Shown here: in pieces, positions 1 through 10,918 of the stretch
How the letters are laid out: each line of letters begins with the position of its first letter
Numbering within the stretch: position 1 is the first letter of the stretch
From: Rheum nobile
Taxonomy: Eukaryota; Streptophyta; Magnoliopsida; Caryophyllales; Polygonaceae
NCBI GenBank assembly: GCA_027886185.1
Contig: WOAB01000056.1
Coordinates: 11,532,001-11,596,000 of the forward strand
Length of the DNA: 64,000 nucleotides
Direction of reading: 5' to 3'
The notes under the pieces: generated by a model
What the model was told of the DNA's origin: nothing
The model's database searches: none
Seen by the model: the letters and a program-made list of their open reading frames with translations, nothing else
Translations under genes and position numbers: made by a program

Positions 1-299
1 TGACCAACAAAAACTCAAGATCGGCCCAACCCGACTTCAACAAAACTCAAGATCGACTCAACCCGACTTCAATAAAACTCAAGATCGGATCAACCCGACT
101 TCCACAAAATCAAGATCGGTTCAACCCGTCTTCAAAAAAACCAAGATCATCTCAAACCGGCGTGACTTCAAAAAAATCCAAAGCGGGATCTACTCCGCCC
201 ATGTCGAACGAACAAACTTCGGCTATACTCTTTAGCCATTGGTTGCACAAACTTTATCCAAGTTGATATTTCTCATCGGTCGATCAACTTGCAGGAGAA
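1..299 (+). repeat. TRIM internal 3' half with ~31-bp sub-repeats and PPT
   Basis: Five or six imperfect ~31-bp units, each with an AACTCAAGATCGG-like core, occupy about 1-190. They are followed by a segment present in every TRIM unit of the array and a purine tract GCAGGAGAA directly before the LTR at 300. The sub-repeats recur in each later unit. No coding function is seen. Confidence 0.8.
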
Positions 300-488
300 T
301 GTTAATAATACAATTGATTAAGTTGTTCTATTAGTTGTATTTGGCTAAATCTTCCGTGACGTGTATCCATTTACTTGTTGTTAGTAGTGCTTATTGTCAG
401 CAGTATCTCTCCTAGTTAGTTGAATTATCTTGTATAAGTATGAAAGTCTACCTAATGAAAAGATTATCACTTTCTCTATTTTCCTATA
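300..488 (+). repeat. TRIM LTR copy L1
   Basis: Starts TGTTAATAATAC after the PPT and ends CCTATA. It abuts the next LTR (L2) directly, with no PBS or internal segment between, so an internal deletion or LTR-LTR recombination occurred here. Confidence 0.85.
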
Positions 489-690
489 TGTTAATTATAC
501 AATTAATTAAGATGTTTTGTTAGTTGTATTTGACTAAGTCTTCCGTGAAGTTCTATCCATTTACTTGTTGTTAGTAGTGCATAGATATTCTAGGTTCGTG
601 TTAGCAGTATCTCTTCTAGTTAGTTGAATTGTCTTGTATAAGTATGGAAGTCTATCTAATGAAAAGATAATCACTTTCTCTACTTTTATA
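489..690 (+). repeat. TRIM LTR copy L2
   Basis: 202 bp, the same length as L3 and L4. It starts TGTTAATTATAC and is followed by a decayed primer site TGGTATCAACC at 691. Confidence 0.85.
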
Positions 691-713
691 TGGTATCAAC
701 CTAAAGATCCTAA

Positions 714-3700
714 TGTAATACCCGAGATATTTTGAGATTATTTAATATTAAGGAGATGACATATTTTTTTTGATTTGGAGATTGGAAGTAGAAGTAACGT
801 CTCGAGTAATGTTCGAGGTTCTTAGAAAAACGATTTCGGGGTTCTTTAGGATTTTCAAATTTTGATAAATTCTCAAGGAAGATGATATATTAGGTTTATT
901 ATGATAATATGATTTGGGAAAATTAAGATTATTATCTTGAGGAATAGAAGTATAAGATCTTTTTTCGGGAACTAGGCTTAGAAAGGTATTTTTGGGATTT
1001 ACGCTTTATAAGTGTTATTGGAAATATAGGACTTGATATTTTGGAAATGTGATTTGAGGAACATATTAATAATATATTTTGGGATTAATAAGTTGAATAT
1101 AATTTTTATGGTATTAGTTTCATTATTAGTGAAAATGGACGATACGGGAAAGGAAACCGTATCGATACCGATTATGTTTTTATACAATTTTCTCTATGAT
1201 TGTTCTTAGACAAATTTGGCCATCATTTTCTTAATGGACCGGCTATGTTTGGTAATTGGGCCTAATCTTAGTCTTGGACAATTTCAAACTAAAGCCCAAT
1301 TCTCCTTAATTATATATTACTTAATTACTAGGAAAATTCAATCATCTACTACATCCTATGCCGGCCCACCCAAGCCAAATCATTACATGATAATTTCCAA
1401 TTAATTCTAGAATAATCTCAACTTTCTCTAATCTAACCAACCGACTTTAACTTCACCTTTTTCCCTAAAAAATTCTAGAATCGTCTCTAATGCTATCAAA
1501 TTACTAGAATTCTCCTCTAAGGCCTATAAATAGGAATTAGGCCTTTCATTGGAGCACAAACCCCTAAACCCCAAAACCCTAAATCCTAAACCCTATTATC
1601 TCTATGTTCCTCCTTCCTTTTATTACAATAATCCATTGCCCTCTTTCACATTAACCATAAAAACCATTATGGCCAAAGTTATGGAAGTTATGGCCAAAGT
1701 TATCTTCCATTGCTCATAACAAATAAGGTATCCCATGTATTTAATATCAAGCATCCATCCTTGAACTAAAAATATAAGGTATGATTTCCTCTTTAGTGTT
1801 CTTAGATATAAATAAATAATTAGGATGTTATTAATTAAGAGAATAAGGTATTAAGGATGAGAATGGTGATTAATATGAGGAATAATGATGTTGGGAGATA
1901 GATTAGATAAATTAAAATCAAGGTTTAAGGTGAAAGATTAAGAATTGGGTATAACAGTAAACATTCGGAAATTCTGGGAATTATTCGTAATTCCTAAAAA
2001 TATAGGGTTGACACCATAATATAGAAAATTTTGTTACGAGTATGAGGAATCTGACAGATCTCAATTCCGATATGTGTAGCAAAAGTTATGGCTGAATCTG
2101 TAATATAATGCGGATTCAGGAAATCGCTGCAATGTTGGAAATATCGGAATACCGGGCCATAGCATGGATGAGACAACAAGGAACGTTGTCATGAGACGTC
2201 TTACAGGCAAGTCATATGTGAATGTTTATGTGCTTTGCATAAATATTGATTATCTGTATATGCAGTATACCATAATTAGTGTATGTATGTGTGTATGATG
2301 GTTATATATCTTGGATGAGTTATGATATATTGAAGATTGATATGATATATATATATATATATTGGGATTAGACATGAGATATGTCGAAGTTTATGGTGAG
2401 ATATTAGACTCGAATGTGTGATATTATATGGGATTATGCCGTTAAGGAGTATAGGTTATGATATATGATTGATGAGAAAGATATGATTATATATTGAGGT
2501 TTGATAATATGCCTAGGTTTATAGATTAGATGATATGATATATATGTGTATGACTGAGTGTCAGGATTTATAATGATTGTATGTGGAGAATCAATATAAT
2601 GATAATAATTGAGGTTAAATGATTGATGATATATGGTGGTATGTGTGGCTTGTGATTAGGATAATGAGTTGTGAATAATCGGGATTGGTTTTCGTATTAT
2701 TTTATAATCGTGTTTTAAAAGTAAATTATTGTTGAGTTTTGCCTGTGGCACCTATGTGTTTTAAATATTATTGTTTTCGCCTGTGTGGCATTATATTGTC
2801 TGATATTGTTTTCGCATGTGGCGCAAGCGTTGAACATGGCATATGGCCGCTCTTGTGAGTAAGGATGTTCCGAGCTCACCTGAGTAGTTCATCTTGTGTC
2901 GGTTTTTGATAAAGCCTGTGTGGTAGTTTCATCCCTCGATTAGGGCTTATCTTGGGTTGGTGCGCCCGAGGTAAGTTGGTCGTGGGAGGTGCCTTTACCT
3001 GGGTGGTGGTAGGGTCGCCCGTCTAGCTAACGAGGTTGTTTCCCTCCGACAGGTAAAGGATTTGCCCATTGTATGGGGCCACATAGGATTAAGAAGGTAC
3101 CTTCGTGCCCAAAAGTTCTTGGGCAATTTTCGATATTATCGTATATGATTTTTATGAAAATGGTTTATTGATATGTTTATTCTTTCATTATGAAAGTATA
3201 CCCAGGTATAGTATGATTTTCTAAATGAGGATTTATGGTCCCGATGATTTGTAAATCAATCGGTATTATGGTGATAGCTAGTAAGGTTATAAGGTAGATG
3301 GATAGTTGGATATAAGCTAAGTGTTATATATGAGATCTAGGGATTGAGTGAGTAGTAATATATCTTGGGGATTTAGTATTGATAAAATGTTACATGATAT
3401 AAACTGTTTGGTTAAGTATAAAGTGATGATGATGGTTATGAATATAGATTAGTTAGATATTATGATGATGAGTTTATGGCTATGGATGTTAAGGTGATAA
3501 TGGTGATTGGGGTTTATGGATGTCAAAGGGATTATAAGATATATATATACACATTTTGTATAAGGTAGAATAGTTGTGTAAGGAAACATAAAGAGATATT
3601 TGGTATTACGGAGATATAAGGTCTTATAAGATATAATTATAAGTTAAGGAGTAAAGTGATGTATAAGGTATTTGGATATGGAGATCCATTGATATTTGAG

Positions 3701-4329
3701 GTATAGTTAGGTATTGAACCTACTGGTATTTGAGGCATAGATAGGAATTTGGATCCACTAGGTATTTGAGGTATAGATGATTGAATACCTATGAACGTAC
3801 GTATTTGGGAAATATTAGTAATAAGGTTCAGTGAATATTAGTGAGGTATTTTTGGGGTACTTAGTGTAATAATGATGAGTGTATTGAGGACATAGGAAGA
3901 CATATATGGCTGAGGATGATTGTAATATAACGAGATACAATATTGAGATGTCTAGGTAATCTGGTGATCGAGGTTTAGATTACTATATCCTTGGGTTATA
4001 TGACATTATGGTGTGTTGCATATAAGTATTCTTTTATTTATGTTATTGCATGTATTCTATTCGCTTATGACTTGCTTAGAATAAGGACTAACTCCGTGGT
4101 TGGGGGTTCAGTTATGGTTGCAGGCCCGGATATCAGAGTAGCGCAGCAGAAGCATGAAGAAGAATGAAATATGCGACATGATGCTAAATTAGGATGTGTA
4201 TTGTCAAGAACTGATTTTGGGTTGAAAAGAAATTTTAAGGTGAGTTTTCTATCAAAGCCTGAGGGAATTTCTGCAAAGAAATTCCTGGCACTGTAGCTCC
4301 CCAAGTGAGGTTAATCTTGGGGTGTTACA
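714..4329 (+). mobile_element. Solo LTR S1 of a long-LTR Ty3/gypsy element (3616 bp)
   Basis: Begins TGTAATACCC and ends GGTGTTACA. It is flanked by an exact 5-bp target duplication CCTAA (709-713 and 4330-4334), and removing it restores the TRIM internal sequence seen in the other units. No PBS, PPT or coding sequence is present, so this is one LTR left by LTR-LTR recombination. A TATA box lies at 1525. The ~150 terminal bases match in reverse the start of the solo LTR at 39853-43770 and also the LTR end near 29831-29892, so at least three LTRs of this family group are in the window. The ~260 bp around 2735-3080 hold short GCC...GGC hairpins. Short ORFs inside are not conserved between copies and are not called. 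Confidence 0.88.
1525..1533 (+). promoter_or_regulatory. TATA box of solo LTR S1
   Basis: TATAAATAG lies about 810 bp into the LTR. The opposite-strand solo LTR S2 has TATAAATA at a matching depth (42957-42964), which supports a conserved LTR promoter. Confidence 0.65.
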
Positions 4330-4860
4330 CCTAAGGTACAAAACTCTCTCTTCTTTTCCATCACAAAAACATACAAACCACTCAATCATAACTGTTGACT
4401 TTGCAACTCAGTTGCCCAACCCACATGAATCAGTTTGGCAACAATCTTGATCCTCCTCACAAAATTTCTCACATAAACACAAATCACAAAACTCAATCAT
4501 GGCAGTAGAATTTTCAATAGGTAGCCCTACACAAAACCTTCATTCACGCTTCATCTATTCAAATTAGGCTTGGCCTACACAAACCACAAAACCTTGATTA
4601 CGCGTTATGACCAACAAAACTCGAGATCGGCCCAACCCGACTTTAACAAAAGTCAAGATCGGATCAACACGACTTTCTGGTTTAACACGTCGTCAACAAA
4701 ACCAATATCGGCTCAAACCGGCGAGACTTAAACCAAATCCAAAGCGGGATCTACTCCGCCCAAGTCCAACGAACAAACTTCAACTATATTCTTTAGCCCA
4801 TGGTTTCACAAACTTTCTCCAAGTTGATCTTTCCCATCGGTCAATCAACTTGCAGGGGAA

Positions 4861-5062
4861 TGTTAATGATACAATTAATTAAGTTGTTCTATTAGTTGTA
4901 TTTGGCTAAGTCTTCCTTGAAGTTTTATCCATTTACTTGTTGTTAGTAGTGCAAAGATATTCTATTTTCTTGTTAGCAGTATCTCTCCTAGTTAGTTGAT
5001 TTATCTTGTATAAGTATGGAAGTCTATCTAATGAAGAGATAATCATTTTCTCTAGTTCTATA
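4861..5062 (+). repeat. TRIM LTR copy L3
   Basis: 202 bp, preceded by PPT TGCAGGGGAA and followed by a decayed PBS TGGTATCATCC at 5063. Confidence 0.88.
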
Positions 5063-5642
5063 TGGTATCATCCTAAAGATCCTAGGGCACAAAACTTTCT
5101 CTTCTTTTCCATCACAAAAATGTACAAACCACTCAATCATGATTGCTGACTTTGCAACTCAATTGTCCAACTCACATGAATCAGTTTGACAACGACCATG
5201 ATCCTCCTCAAAAAATCTCTCACACAAACATAAACACAAAACTCAATTATTACAACAGAATTCACAATGGGTAGCCCTATACAAAACTTGTTTTCACACT
5301 TCCGCCATTCAAAATAGGCTCCGTCTACACAAATCACAAAACATTGATTATGTGTTATGACCAACAAAACTCAAGATCGGCTCAACCCGACTTTAACAAA
5401 ACTCAAGATCGTCTCAACCCGACTTCAACAAAACTCAAGATCGGATCAACACGACTTCCCGATTCAATCCGTCTTCAACAAAACGAAGACCGGCTCAAAT
5501 CGGTGCGACTGTAACAAAATCCAAAGCGGGATCTACTCCACCCATGTCCAACGAACAAACTTCGGCTCTATTCTTTAGCACATGGTTTCACAAACTTTCT
5601 CCAAGTTGATCTTTCCAATCAGTCGATCATCTTGCATGGGAA

Positions 5643-5844
5643 TGTTAATAATACAATTAATTAAGTTGTTCTATTAGTTGTATTTGGCTAACTCTTCCTT
5701 GAAGTTTTATCCATTTACTTGTTGTTAGTAGTGCATAGATATTCTATTTTCTTGTTAGCAGTATCTCTCCTAGTTAGTTGATTTATCTTGTATAAGTATG
5801 GAAGTCTATCTAATGAAAAGATAATCACTTTCTCTAGATTTATA
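5643..5844 (+). repeat. TRIM LTR copy L4
   Basis: 202 bp, preceded by GCATGGGAA and followed by a mutated PBS TGCTATCAGCC. Confidence 0.88.
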
Positions 5845-6423
5845 TGCTATCAGCCTAAAGATCCTAAGGCACAAAACTCTATCTTCTTTTCCATCACAAA
5901 CACGTTCAAACCACTCAATCATGGTTGCTGAATTTGCAACTCAGTTGCCCAACCCACATGAATCAGTTTGGCAACAATCCTAATCCTCATCACAAAATCT
6001 CACACAAACACAAATCACAAAACTCAATTTTAGCGGCAGAATTCACAATGGGCAGCCCTATACAAAACTTGTTTTCACACTTCCGCCATTCAAAATAGGC
6101 TTCGCCTACATAAACGACAAAACCTTGGTTACGCGTTATGACCAACAAAACTCGAGATCGGCTCAGCACGGCTTCAACAGAACTCAAGATCGGCTCAACC
6201 CGACTTTAACAAAACTCAAGATCGGATCAACACGACTTCCCGGTTCAACCCGTCTTCAACAAAACCAAGATCGGCTCAAACCGGCTCGACTTCAATAAAA
6301 TCCAAAGCGAGATCTACTCCGCCCATGTCCAACGAATAAACTTCGGCTATATTCTTTAGCACATGGTTTCACAAACTTTCTCCAAGTTGATCTTTCCTAT
6401 CGGTCGATCATCTTGCATGTGAA

Positions 6424-6627
6424 TGTTAATAATACAATTAATTAAGTTGTTCTATTAGTTGTATTTGGCTAACTCTTCCTTGAAGTTTTATCCATTTACT
6501 TGTTGTTAGTAGTGCATAGATATTATATTTTCTTGTTAGCAGTATCTCTCCTAGTTAGTTGATTTATCTTGTATAAGTATGAAAGTCTATCTAATGAAAA
6601 GATAATCACTTTCTCTATTTTCCTATA
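6424..6627 (+). repeat. TRIM LTR copy L5
   Basis: 204 bp. Its 3' end CTATTTTCCTATA is shared with L1 and L7. The PBS after it is decayed (TGGTTACAAAGCC). Confidence 0.87.
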
Positions 6628-7210
6628 TGGTTACAAAGCCTAAAGATTCTAGGGCACAAAACTCTCTTTTCTTTTCCATCACAAACATGTACAAACCACT
6701 CAATCATGGTTGCTGACTTTGCAACTTAGTTGTCCAAACCCACATGAATCAGTTTGACAAAGATCCAGATCCTCCTCACAAAATCTCTCACACAAACAAA
6801 AATCACAAACTCAATCATGGCGGAAGAATTCACAATGGGTAGCCCTACACAAGACCTATTTTCATGCTTCCGCCATTCAAATTAGGCTCCGCCTACACAA
6901 ACCACAAAACCTTGGTTACGCCTTATGACCAACAAAACTCAAGATCGGCTCAACCCGACTTCAACAAAACTCTAGATCATCTCAACCCGACTTTAACAAA
7001 ACTCAAGATCGGATCAACACGACTCCCCGGTTCAACCCCTCTTCAACAAAACCAAGATCGGCTCAAATAGGCACGACTTTAACAAAATCCAAATAGGGAT
7101 CTACTCGGCCCATGTCCAACGAACAAACTTCGGCTATATTCTTTAGCACATGGTTTCACAAACTTTCTCCAAGTTGATCTTTCCCATCGGTCGATCAACT
7201 TGTGAAGGAA

Positions 7211-7406
7211 TGCTAATAATACAATTAATTAAGTTGTTCTATTAGTTGTATTTGGTTAAGTCTTTCTTAAAGTTTTATCCATTTACTTGTTGTTAGTATT
7301 ACAGAGATATTCTAGGTTCTTATTAGCAGTATCTCTCCTACTTAGTTGAATTATCTTGTATAAGTATGAAAGTATATTTAATGAAAAGATAATCACTTTC
7401 TCTATA
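7211..7406 (+). repeat. TRIM LTR copy L6
   Basis: 196 bp, starting TGCTAATAATAC. It is followed directly by the best-preserved primer site of the array. Confidence 0.87.
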
Positions 7407-7419
7407 TGGTATCAGAGCC
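7407..7419 (+). other. Primer binding site (iMet tRNA) of the TRIM unit
   Basis: TGGTATCAGAGCC directly follows LTR L6 with no spacer. This is the classic plant iMet-tRNA primer site. A second good copy lies at 8160-8171 after L7. Confidence 0.85.
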
Positions 7420-7955
7420 AAAAGATCCCATGACACAAAACTTTCTCTTCTTTTCCATCAAAAAAATGTACAAACCACTCAATCATGATTGCTGACTTTG
7501 CAACTCAGTTGTCTAACTCACATGAATCAGTTTGACAACGACCATGATCCTCCTCAAAAAATCTCTCACACAAACATAAACACAAAACTCAATTATTACA
7601 GCAGAATTCACAATGGGTAGCCCTATACAAAACTTGTTTTCACACTTCCGCCATTCAAAATAGGCTCCGCCTACACAAACCACCAAACCTGGTTACGCGT
7701 TATGACCAATAAAACTCAAGACCGGCTCAACCCGACTTTAACAAAACTCAAGATCAGATCAACACGACTCCCCGGCTCAATCCATCTTTAACAAAACCAA
7801 GATCGGCTCAAACCGGTGCGACTTTAACAAAATCCAATGCGGGATCTACTCCGCCCATGTTCAACGAACAAACTTTGGCTATACTCATTAGCCCTTGGTT
7901 TCACAAACTTTCTCCAAGTTGATCTTTCTCATCGATCGATAAACTTGCGGGAAAA

Positions 7956-8159
7956 TGTTAATAATATAATTAATTAAGTTGTTATGTTAGTTGTATTTGA
8001 CTAAGTCTTCCGTGAAGTTCTATCCATTTATTTGTTGTTAGTAGTGGAGAGATATTCTAAGTTCTTGTTAGCAATATCCTTCCTAATTAGTTGAATTATC
8101 TTGTATAAGTATGGAAGTCTATCTAATAAAAAGAGTATCAATTTCTCTATTTTCCTATA
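7956..8159 (+). repeat. TRIM LTR copy L7 (last of the array)
   Basis: 204 bp, then PBS TGGTATCAGAGCT and a partial internal segment. Similarity to the other units stops at about 8446, so the right-hand unit is truncated. Confidence 0.87.
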
Positions 8160-8446
8160 TGGTATCAGAGCTAAAGATCCTAGGAAACAAAACTCTCTTT
8201 TTGTTTTCATCACAAAAATGTACAAATCACTCAACCATTGCTGCTGACTTTGCAACTCAGTTGTCCAACCCACATGAATCAATTTGACAACGATCCTGAT
8301 CCTCCTCACAAAATCTCTCACAAACATAAATCACAAAACTCAATCATCATGGCAGAATTCACAATGGGTAGCCCTACACAAAATCGATTTTCATGCTTCT
8401 TCCATTCAAATTAGGCTTTGCCTACACAAACCACCAAACCTTGGTT

Positions 8447-9366
8447 GATATGATTTTTGTTTTGTAGGTGAGTCTTCTATTACTGTTGATCATTTATGTT
8501 TATTTAAAAATCTGGTAATTTTTATTTACGTTTGGCATATACTGACTCCTTTTTTTCATATATGGTATGTCGAATACTGGACATTGTTGCGGATTGTACA
8601 TTGAATAAGGATAATCTGGCGCTCTCCCACAATGAATAAGGTAATTTGTTGATTTTCCATTCGGTCTATAGTTGTATTTAGGTCATTTTTTTATGTTTAA
8701 CTCTCACATTTGTTATTGCTTAAATTATTCAAAGATAGCCAAATTAAAAAATTGATTTAGGATAAAAATTTAAGAAAAAGGAAAATATGCTAGAAGTAAA
8801 ATGGGCTAAAACGAATACATGGGCTGATAATTATATCTTATCTATGTAGTTATTTGTATTGGGATAAATGGACCATTAAATATATGTTTTGTCTATTTAA
8901 ACCAACGGGCTAAGAAAATAATTTCGGATAACAATCTAAGATAAAAGGAAAATCGGCTAAAACAAAAATGGACTAAAACGCAATTGGGTTGGTAATGACA
9001 TTTGATCTATTTCTTTATATGATTTTGGCTAAATGGATCATTAAATATATGTTGTGTCTATTTAAACCAAATGGGCTAATAAAAGGAAAATGGGGCTTAA
9101 TATATATGAGCTTCTGAATATAATGAACTAAAACAGAAACATCTAAGGGTATGTCTCCTACTCTAATGTTAAGACTATATTCAATTGATCATTAACTTAC
9201 AAATATTTACTGAATTTTGTTCACATGAAATAACATGTTTTAGCATTTGTCCTCCAATTAATACATTATTACAGTGATTCAAGATATACAGTAAGGTCAT
9301 ATTCTATATTTTAATACTTAAGTTGCGAAAATTAATGTATTTTATAAATATATTACCTAATATACA
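8447..9366. other. AT-rich non-coding stretch with a ~130-bp imperfect direct duplication
   Basis: No ORF or known element is recognised. Two similar blocks (about 8781-8914 and 8947-9080) share phrases such as ATGGACCATTAAATATATG and TCTATTTAAACCAA. The left edge at 8447 is where TRIM similarity ends. The right edge is the target duplication of the foldback element. Confidence 0.55.
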
Positions 9367-9598
9367 TTATTTATTTGGGGTTTTTGCAGGGAATCACCCG
9401 CTATATGTCACTTTCGGCACTAAACCACCCAGATTTAACCTATTGATTTTTTACCACCCAAAAGTGACACTTTTGTTACATTCGACCACCCATGGACGGA
9501 TTCCGTTAAAATTTCCGCCCAAATGTGTGAAAAGACTATTTTGCCCCTTGGTTTTTTGTGAAATTACAGGAATAGTTTTGGGGAAATTGTAATCTAGC

Positions 9599-10842
9599 TG
9601 ATACACACGATTATGTTGTGTGTATTGACAGGGTTTTAGCATGATTGTAGTGGTGTTTTAGGATGCTTTGGAGATGATTTGGAGGCTCGGCGAGGAGGTG
9701 CGGAAGTTGCGCATTTGGAGTCTTAGGAGCTGAAGAGCGAGGATGAAGAATCAGTGTCACGACGACCGCCGTGAGAATTGCGGCGACCGCCGTTAATTCC
9801 CTCTGAGAGACGATGACTACGACTTGGAAACGGCGACCGCCGTTTAAATGCGACGCTCGCCGCATTTACGGCGATCGACGTGGGAGAAGCAGCGGCCGCC
9901 GCCGTTGACGGAAGCATCGCCGAGCCGATTTCCTTTTCGGATCTATTTTATATTACTTTATTACGTTTTTATTATTTCTTTTTAGGATAATTTCAGATTA
10001 TTTTTCTTTGGTATTTAAGGGTTGAGAAAACTTGTTTCTTCTATCTCGGAACCCTAATTTCTTATTCTACGTATTCTCTTGCTATGAAGAACTAAGCCTC
10101 TCTTGCTTAGTCAGACATTGAAGCTTTTCGTGTGATTTAGTTGTGAGATTCTTATTCCTAATCTATTGCATGGTTTTTATCTATTCTCTTGTTTGATTTC
10201 TTAAGATTGATATTGATAATTTCTAGTTTGATCAACTAGGGTTTATCGTTATTTATCTATTGCTAGGTTTAGATTGTTACTGGTTGAGCATATCTATTCC
10301 ATAGTAACAACTGCATCATGTTAGTAACTGGTTGTGCTAATCTTATGCAGAAGAGAATTGATTTACATTCTAGGATAAAAACTGGTTGTTTTATTCTAGG
10401 GTTGTATCCAACTATATTCCTATCCGTAAGGCTGTTGTTAAACTGAATCTTGATAGTTTCAGGGTTGTTTAATTAGTTAGTTCTAATAGTATCTGGTTGT
10501 GCTATTAGTTACATCTGAAAAGGAATTGGAATTACCATTGCATGCGATTTTGAGTAGTATCTATGATCAACTTGTCATTCGAATAATGGATATTGTTTGA
10601 CTGAGTGTTTTCCCAATAACTGATTTCACCACTTTTAATTGCTTATTTACCATTTGCATGCTTGGCTACTAAAACAAACCAACAAAACCCCCCTTTGGTT
10701 GCTTTAAATTGACATACATATTGCATACTGTGATAGACTTTGTTTTCCTGCGGATTCGACCCTTACTTACCTAGGACTACGTTTTAGGGTTTGTTTGGAT
10801 ACTTTGCATAGTAGGAATTAGAACGGCAAATTCCTGTTATCA
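9599..10842 (+). repeat. Athila-1 5' LTR
   Basis: Starts TGATACACACGATTATG and ends TTCCTGTTATCA. A cluster of GC-rich inverted repeats (CGGCGACCGCCG type) lies at about 9756-9910, 100-260 bp upstream of a TATTTAAG box at 10012. The rest is AT-rich leader with repeated ACTGGTTGT phrases. Confidence 0.93.
10012..10019 (+). promoter_or_regulatory. TATA-like box TATTTAAG of the Athila-1 LTR
   Basis: TATTTAAG occurs at the matching place in the Athila-2 LTR (45186-45193) and in both Tekay LTRs (51688-51695 and 60348-60355). In each it lies just downstream of a GC-palindrome cluster. Confidence 0.6.
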
Positions 10843-10845
10843 AAT

Positions 10846-10863
10846 TGGCGCCGTTGCCGGGGA
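10846..10863 (+). other. Athila-1 primer binding site
   Basis: TGGCGCCGTTGCCGGGGA begins 3 nt after the 5' LTR. This is the usual Athila primer site. The same 18 nt occurs in Athila-2 at 46074-46091. Confidence 0.9.
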
Positions 10864-10918
10864 AGGCAATTCTATTTTGTGTGTGACTTGTGTGCCAATT
10901 TTGGTGTGAACCTCTCTT

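Larger units (their letters stand above)
1..8446 (+). mobile_element. Tandem array of a TRIM-like miniature LTR retrotransposon
   Basis: Seven LTR copies (L1-L7) alternate with ~550-580-bp internal segments. L3 to L7 start at 4861, 5643, 6424, 7211 and 7956, a period of about 745-787 bp. Each LTR follows a purine tract (for example TGCAGGGGAA at 4851-4860) and is followed by an iMet-tRNA primer site (TGGTATCAGAGC or a decayed form). Internal segments lie at 1-299 (partial), 4335-4860, 5063-5642, 5845-6423, 6628-7210, 7407-7955 and 8160-8446 (partial). They hold no gag or pol, only a short conserved start (about 20 codons) and 31-33-bp sub-repeats with the core CTCAAGATCGGCTCAACC. Neighbouring units share one LTR, as expected for TRIM multimers made by unequal recombination. 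The array continues upstream of position 1. The LTRs read TG...TA instead of TG...CA. The interruption at 714-4329 is a separate element. Confidence 0.85.

Noticed and set aside
1..200. 31-bp repeats resembling a CRISPR array
   Set aside because: Repeats are imperfect and contiguous with no unique spacers, and lie inside a plant TRIM element.
1216..1404. Small ORFs inside solo LTR S1 as host genes
   Set aside because: They are not conserved in solo LTR S2 and lie in a non-coding LTR.
4607..4882. 91-codon ORF in the TRIM interior as a gag-like protein
   Set aside because: It runs through the 31-bp sub-repeats and into the LTR and is broken in other units.
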